The translations under genes were made by a program, and so were the position numbers. DNA of 64,000 nt from Halalkalirubrum salinum (GTDB lineage: Archaea > Halobacteriota > Halobacteria > Halobacteriales > Haloferacaceae). The notes below the pieces were generated by a model, which had not been told where the DNA came from, made no database searches, and saw only the letters and a list, made by a program, of their open reading frames with translations. Shown piece by piece: positions 59,959 through 64,000 of the stretch (position 1 is its first letter; every line of letters starts with the position of its first letter). The stretch lies in contig NZ_SRSG01000013.1 of NCBI RefSeq assembly GCF_005543295.1, forward strand, positions 1-64,000, given 5' to 3'.

Positions 59959-60939
59959 TCAGGCGAGCAGTTCTTCTTCAGCTTCGAGCAGTTCGTGGTA
60001 GCGGTTTCGAATTGTCACTTCTGAGATGTCGGCGACCTCCGACACTGCCGCCTGGGTGGTCTTTTCGTTGGTCAAAAGCGCAGCGGCGTACACCGCGGCG
60101 GCCGCGAGGCCGACAGGTGATTTCCCGCTGTGGACACCTTTTTCCTTCGCGTTTCGCAGGAGTTGTTTCGCACGCATTTCTGATTCCTCGCTGAGTTCGA
60201 GCGAGGAGGCGAACCGTGGCACGTACTGTTCGGGATCGGCCGGTTTGACCTCAAGGGAGAGCTCGCGGACGACGTAGCGGTACGTCCGGGCAATCTCGCT
60301 TTTCTCCACGCGGGAGACCTCCGAAATCTCATCGAGGCTCCGGGGAACGCCGGCCATCCGGGCAGCGGCGTACACACAGGACGTCGAGACGCCTTCGATC
60401 GATCGGCCGGGGAGGAGATCCTCTTCAAGAGCACGGCGGTAGATCACCGACGCCGTCTCGCGAACGTTGTCTGGCAGCCCGAGCGCCGATGCCATCCGAT
60501 CGATCTCGCCGAGCGCCTGTTTGAGATTGCGCTCTTTGGAGTCACGGGTGCGGAACCGCTCGTTCCACTTGCGGAGCCGTTGCATCTTCTGGCGCTGACG
60601 CGCGCCGAGCGATCGCCCGTAGGCATCTTTGTTCCGCCAGTCGATGTTGGTCGACAGGCCCTTGTCGTGCATTGTGTTGGTCGTCGGAGCACCGACGCGG
60701 CTCTTTTGATCTTTCTCGCGGGAGTCGAACGCTCGCCACTCTGGGCCGCGATCGACCGAATCTTCAGTGATGACGAGTCCGCAATCAGAGCAGACTGTCT
60801 CGCCGTGGCCCTCGTCGGTGATAACGTGGCCGCTGCACTCCGGACAGCGGAGCCCTTCTGACTCCGCTGCGGTTTTCTCGTCTTCCTCGGTGCGCGCCGT
60901 CCGTCGCTGTCGGGTGGTTGTGTACGTGTGTTCGCTCAT
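59959..60939 (-). CDS. tfb: transcription initiation factor TFB
   Basis: TFB recruits RNA polymerase to the TBP-TATA complex. The N-terminal zinc ribbon (C32, C35, C50, C53; RCPECSGHV and VCSDCGLV) is followed by the B-reader linker with DRGPEWRAFDSREKDQKSRV and the two cyclin repeats, including the second-repeat helix-turn-helix near TNEKTTQAAVSEVADISEVTI. Length 326 aa is standard. Haloarchaea carry several TFB genes; which paralogue this is cannot be told from the window. The intergenic region upstream is AT-rich (60970-61120). Confidence 0.96.
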   Translation of the reverse strand: MSEHTYTTTRQRRTARTEEDEKTAAESEGLRCPECSGHVITDEGHGETVCSDCGLVITEDSVDRGPEWRAFDSREKDQKSRVGAPTTNTMHDKGLSTNIDWRNKDAYGRSLGARQRQKMQRLRKWNERFRTRDSKERNLKQALGEIDRMASALGLPDNVRETASVIYRRALEEDLLPGRSIEGVSTSCVYAAARMAGVPRSLDEISEVSRVEKSEIARTYRYVVRELSLEVKPADPEQYVPRFASSLELSEESEMRAKQLLRNAKEKGVHSGKSPVGLAAAAVYAAALLTNEKTTQAAVSEVADISEVTIRNRYHELLEAEEELLA

Positions 60940-61201
60940 GCTGTATGAGGGTGTGGGCTCCCGGTGAGCGGGATAAAACCCGGGAAGCAATCCTTGATCG
61001 AAGGACGCAGGAAAACTACTTAAATCCGCTGGTGTTCCCTGAATAGACGGCCAATCCACGCTGATTAACCGGGATATATCCACGCTATACCATGCTATTA
61101 TATACCAAGTATTATCGAGGGTACAACGGACCGCTCGGTCTGCCGTAGTAGTAGCGATCCGACGCGGAGGATTTTCATCCGTTCGGACGAAACAGCGATC
61201 G

Positions 61202-61972
61202 ATGGCATCCGATCGGATCGTCTCGTTGGCCCCGAGCGCTACTGCAACAATTGCAGCAATGGGTGGTGCAGATCGCCTTGTCGGCGTCACCACACACTGC
61301 GAACTCGAAGACCGCGATGTTGAGACAATCGGTGGGTGGTTGAATCCCAAATACGATCGCCTCTCGGCAGTCGATCCAGATCTCGTCTGTACGAGCGACG
61401 CACTTCAACGAGACGTCACAGAAGCACTCCGCGAGCGCGGCTACGAGGTGTTTCATCAAGAGCCAGCCCGCCTCTCTGAAGTGATCGAGGGCTTTGTGGA
61501 TCTGGGTGCGGCGATCGGCGACCCAGCCGCCGGTGAGCGACTTGCGGCTCAGTCGCGTGAACGACTCACTGCAGTCCGCACGGCTGTCGAGGGGCGCGAT
61601 CGACCCGTCGTCTACTGCGAAGAGTGGTCGGACCCGCCGATGGCTGCGGGAAACTGGGTTCCGGACGCTGTCGAGGCTGCCGGTGGTCGATATCCATTTG
61701 TCCAGGCAGGCGAGCGATCGGCGGAGGTTTCTCAGGCGGCGATCGAGTCAACCAATCCCGACCACGCGGTGTTGCACGTCTGTGGATTCGGCGATCGTGT
61801 CTCGCCCGAGCGGATTACTTCTCGGGAGTGGGCGATCGACCCAGAAGTCCACGTTTTTGACGATTCACTGTTGAACCAGCCGAGTCCGCGGCTGCTCGAC
61901 GGAATTGAGCAGTTGGTCAGACGGCTCCATCCTGAAGCATTTGTGGACGCTACTGGCGAGTCAGAACGCTAA
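61202..61972 (+). CDS. BtuF-like periplasmic-binding-fold protein without signal peptide
   Basis: The helical-backbone metal receptor fold is clear: RIVSLAPSATATIAAMGGADRLVGVTTHC at the start, VDPDLVCTSDALQ, VYCEEWSDPPMAAGNWVPDAVEAAGG and HVCGFGD. These match cobalamin/Fe-siderophore binding proteins (BtuF-type), 256 aa. The protein starts directly with the mature sequence and lacks a signal peptide or lipobox, so it may be cytoplasmic. There is no ABC permease or ATPase beside it; a DUF84 NTPase gene follows 25 bp later. Confidence 0.87.
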   Translation: MASDRIVSLAPSATATIAAMGGADRLVGVTTHCELEDRDVETIGGWLNPKYDRLSAVDPDLVCTSDALQRDVTEALRERGYEVFHQEPARLSEVIEGFVDLGAAIGDPAAGERLAAQSRERLTAVRTAVEGRDRPVVYCEEWSDPPMAAGNWVPDAVEAAGGRYPFVQAGERSAEVSQAAIESTNPDHAVLHVCGFGDRVSPERITSREWAIDPEVHVFDDSLLNQPSPRLLDGIEQLVRRLHPEAFVDATGESER

Positions 61973-61997
61973 ACTCACTGCCTCCGGTAGAGTCGGT

Positions 61998-62543
61998 ATG
62001 CGAATCGGCGTCGGCAGCACCAATCCGGTCAAGCGTGCGGCAGTACAGCAGGTAATTACGAGTGACGAAGACGGGTTCGCAAAGGGAGCCTCCGTTGAGG
62101 CTGTGTCGGTTTCCTCTGGGGTTTCTGAACAACCTACCGGTCACGAGGAGACCAAACGCGGCGCAGTTACGCGAGCGACTCGAGTGCTCGAAGCCAGTGA
62201 GTACGATCTCGGTGTCGGAATCGAAGGCGGCGTCGCACGGTTTCCTGGCGGCGACGAGCCGTTTCTCGTGATGTGGGCGAGCGTCACAGACGGCGATCGA
62301 ACGACAGTCGCAAGCGGTCCCAGTCTCCCGTTGCCGGCGTCGATCGCCGATCGTATTGACAGCGGTGAGGAGTTGGGGCCAGTGATGGACGACGTGCTCG
62401 GGACGAATGAGATCGCAAAAGCACAGGGCGCAGCCGGTGCGTTCACGAACGGTCGGATCGATCGGACAGAAGCGCTCGCGCACGCGGTTGCCGGAGCGAT
62501 CGGACCGTTTGTCTGTTCGCTGTACAGTCAACCAACACAGTAG
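61998..62543 (+). CDS. inosine/xanthosine triphosphatase (DUF84 family)
   Basis: MRIGVGSTNPVKRAAVQQVI is the opening typical of the YjjX/DUF84 house-cleaning NTPases, followed by SVSSGVSEQPTGHEETKRGAVTRA, GVGIEGGVARF and a conserved DDVLGTNEIAKAQGAAGAFTNGRIDRTEALAHAV. These remove non-canonical nucleotides such as ITP and XTP. Length 181 aa. The start at 61998 is chosen because the longer frame runs through the BtuF-like gene in another frame. Confidence 0.9.
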   Translation: MRIGVGSTNPVKRAAVQQVITSDEDGFAKGASVEAVSVSSGVSEQPTGHEETKRGAVTRATRVLEASEYDLGVGIEGGVARFPGGDEPFLVMWASVTDGDRTTVASGPSLPLPASIADRIDSGEELGPVMDDVLGTNEIAKAQGAAGAFTNGRIDRTEALAHAVAGAIGPFVCSLYSQPTQ

Positions 62544-62546
62544 GTT

Positions 62547-62640
62547 CGCTGGACGGGCGATCAACTCGCGAAGTTCACTGGACGAGCGACCGACTCGTGA
62601 GAGCTGCTGGACGATCAGTTGACGCGTTAGGCGACCGTAC
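62547..62640. repeat. three degenerate ~30-bp direct repeats
   Basis: Imperfect units beginning CGCTGGACGGGCGATCAACT, CACTGGACGAGCGACCGACT and TGCTGGACGATCAGTTGACG follow the DUF84 stop in tandem with a period of 29-31 bases. They are not coding in a conserved frame. A short hairpin GTACCG/CGGTAC follows at 62637-62652. Confidence 0.45.
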
Positions 62641-62652
62641 CGCAATCGGTAC
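62637..62652 (+). terminator. short hairpin after the DUF84 gene
   Basis: GTACCG (62637-62642) pairs with CGGTAC (62647-62652) around CAAT. It is a candidate 3'-end structure for the 61-62.5 kb transcript, although no oligo-T run follows. Confidence 0.35.
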
Positions 62653-62757
62653 CCAGGTGATCCAAACACGCGGAATAATTAAACAAAATCGACAGGCACC
62701 GGTCTGTTAGGGCGCTCTACCAAAGGGGGTATTAGTTGAACTACCATATGAGTAGGT

Positions 62758-63015
62758 ATGAGCACCGCCATCACGGAATCGGTCGCCGTAGAACCAATCG
62801 CCTCGCTCTCGGAGAAACAACAGCGGATCTACCAGTACCTCGAAGAACACGCCGACGAACAGACGTATTTCAAATCTCGCCTCATAGCCGAAGACCTCGG
62901 CCTGAGCGCAAAAGAAGTCGGCGCGAACATGCGGGCAGTCCGAGACGCTGAGACAGGGTTGACGATCGAAAAGTGGGGGTACTCCTCTGGAACGACGTGG
63001 ATGGTCACCGCGTGA
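62758..63015 (+). CDS. small winged-helix-like protein (85 aa)
   Basis: The protein contains a compact helix-turn-helix pattern: LSEKQQRIYQYLEEHADEQ, YFKSRLIAEDLGLSAKEVGANMRAV and the wing-like TGLTIEKWGYSSGTTWMV. I recall near-identical haloarchaeal proteins with the KSRLIAEDLGLSAKEVG string, possibly DUF7123, with no proven function. DNA binding is an inference from the fold. Confidence 0.8.
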   Translation: MSTAITESVAVEPIASLSEKQQRIYQYLEEHADEQTYFKSRLIAEDLGLSAKEVGANMRAVRDAETGLTIEKWGYSSGTTWMVTA

Positions 63016-63033
63016 GCAACCGATCGTCCGTAA

Positions 63034-63729
63034 TTATGAACGGACGGCACTGATCCAGCCGCGAACCCGATCAGCGAGCGATTGTGACATCCGGTAGGGT
63101 GCGCTCTTCCACTCAACCTCGCAGCGAGCCGAGAGCCCGACGTATGGAATATCCTCTGACCTGGTCGCAACGTACAGGATCGGCCCCGACGCCCGCTGGT
63201 GAAATCCGAGGAGACGACCGCGGCGGCCGGCAAGTGTGTGACGGCCTTCTCGGCGGCGATCGGCGATCGAGAACGTCTCGACGGCGACTGTCGGCGGGCG
63301 GGTGATAACCCCGACAAGCGTCCCATCCGCCGATATTGCGGGCCGCCGAAGCGTCGCATCGAACGGCTCTGTGAGTTGTTCGCGGCCCTCGGCATCAAAG
63401 GCTCGAAGTCGGGTGACAGTCGAGTTTGCCTCCTGGGACTCGACGATCGTCGCGCTCCCGTCGTTCGCGATGGCACCAGCGGTCGGCCGATCGGTCGACC
63501 AATTGTCGACAACACGGTTCTCACGGAGACGGGCGGCCCACGACTCGGAAGCGTTGCGACGCCGCCCGTACGCGAGCGTCCACCGTCCGTCCGGAGAGGT
63601 AACAATCATACAGTCGTACACAGCACCGTCGTATTCTATTGACTGCCGTCCGGGAGCTGTCGGGACTGCCGCTGAATCGAAGCCGGGCGGTTCCTCGTCA
63701 CTGCCGTTGAGCACTCGCAGGATTCCCAT
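63034..63729 (-). CDS. uncharacterised protein with beta-propeller-like repeats (231 aa)
   Basis: The protein is full of short Ser/Asp-rich strand-turn units such as SPDGRWTLAYGRRR, DGSATIVESQ and SADGTLVGVIT, which resemble WD40-like or PD40 blades. There is no signal peptide, membrane helix or catalytic signature. Ends in a helical segment QSLADRVRGWISAVRS. The start at 63729 is the only long choice. Function unknown. Confidence 0.65.
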   Translation of the reverse strand: MGILRVLNGSDEEPPGFDSAAVPTAPGRQSIEYDGAVYDCMIVTSPDGRWTLAYGRRRNASESWAARLRENRVVDNWSTDRPTAGAIANDGSATIVESQEANSTVTRLRAFDAEGREQLTEPFDATLRRPAISADGTLVGVITRPPTVAVETFSIADRRREGRHTLAGRRGRLLGFHQRASGPILYVATRSEDIPYVGLSARCEVEWKSAPYRMSQSLADRVRGWISAVRS

Positions 63730-63894
63730 GTCGATTGGTCCGCTCGCCGCGATATGAAATATGCGATTTATAATTATATAGTGGCATATACGTAAAATAT
63801 ATCTACAATCAAGACAAAAATTTGCATATAATATTGTGTATTATCAAGTAGAATATAGGACTCATAGCAGCCTACTTTACCAGCCTATCCAGAG

Positions 63895-64000
63895 ATGTTG
63901 GTGATGGTTGAAGACCACAAGTCACGGAGAAAATTCTTGATATTGGGCGGCGCAACTGGAGCAGCGGCGTTAGCGGGCTGTGTCGGCGGCAGCGACGACA
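63895..64000 (+). CDS. Tat lipoprotein, 5' end only
   Basis: The gene runs off the window after 35 codons. The translation begins MLVMVEDHKSRRKFLILGG (a methionine four codons later is an alternative start) and continues with a hydrophobic run and the lipobox ALAGC, then a Gly/Ser/Asp-rich linker. This is a Tat signal for a lipid-anchored surface protein, often a solute-binding protein of an ABC importer, but the fold cannot be seen. The upstream 160 bases are strongly AT-rich. Confidence 0.75.
   Translation, partial: MLVMVEDHKSRRKFLILGGATGAAALAGCVGGSDD

Noticed and set aside
1-64000. CRISPR arrays, toxin-antitoxin pairs, prophage or other defence genes
   Set aside because: I looked for regular spaced repeats, Cas or nuclease motifs and small paired genes and found none that hold up; the region is core genome.

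Overview
The window is a stretch of chromosome from an extremely halophilic archaeon (class Halobacteria). The evidence is a GC-rich sequence coding for strikingly acidic proteins; archaeal information-processing genes (Rpo11, TFB, proteasome alpha, RNase P Rnp2 and Rnp3); TATA boxes about 25-30 bases before start codons with no ribosome binding site (leaderless transcripts); Tat-type lipoproteins; the archaeal early shikimate enzymes; and many small proteins I recognise only as haloarchaeal families. Nearly all of it is dense single-copy core genome. I found no tRNA or rRNA gene, intact insertion sequence, CRISPR array or prophage, and the species cannot be fixed from the sequence alone.

Layout. 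1-9 kb: the 3' end of sufB, a zinc-ribbon protein, an acyl-CoA dehydrogenase, a squalene/phytoene synthase, a Nudix hydrolase, a metallo-beta-lactamase-fold hydrolase, rpoL, hisF and a GH13 alpha-glucosidase, with a gene-poor AT-rich gap at 4.1-4.6 kb. 9-17 kb: a His/Asp-repeat membrane microprotein, an orphan ABC ATPase with an iron-box-like palindrome upstream, purL, a Tat lipoprotein, an SRPBCC protein, a UspA protein and an MFS transporter. 17-20 kb: trm112 divergent from rnp3 - methyltransferase - rnp2 - psmA. 20-28 kb: an M24 peptidase, two small proteins, a KhtT/KhtU-like antiporter pair, an ABC-2 exporter, a CBS-ParB fusion and a DHH phosphoesterase. 28-39 kb: the complete archaeal complex I locus nuoA-B-CD-H-I-J1-J2-K-L-M-N on the minus strand, without nuoEFG. 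39-45 kb: purK-purE, ribH, an aminotransferase, a lipoprotein, a MinD-like ATPase, UspA and a HAD hydrolase. 45-49 kb: cytochrome oxidase subunit I surrounded by small membrane proteins. 49-53 kb: a DRG-type GTPase, two membrane proteins and an MGMT-like protein without its catalytic cysteine. 53-61 kb: trpCBA, the aroA'/aroB' pair, aroD and tfb. 61-64 kb: a cobalamin-binding-like protein without signal peptide, a DUF84 NTPase, a winged-helix protein, an unknown protein and the start of another Tat lipoprotein.

How the genes work together. Two blocks dominate. The complex I and oxidase genes provide quinone-linked respiration and proton pumping. The trp/aro block joins the first two archaeal-specific shikimate steps, the dehydratase step and the last steps of tryptophan synthesis; its promoter carries two TGTACA boxes two helical turns apart, matching the known archaeal TrpY operator. 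Purine (purL, purK, purE), histidine (hisF) and riboflavin (ribH) genes are scattered single units.

I did not find a clearly new defence or mobile system. The most interesting leads are regulatory or compositional: very frequent CGATCG (about 15 times expectation in two samples), the TRP-box pair, an iron-box-like palindrome before an orphan ABC ATPase, and trm112 next to a methyltransferase inside an RNase P operon. Small overlooked genes of 27, 41 and 54 codons are also described.
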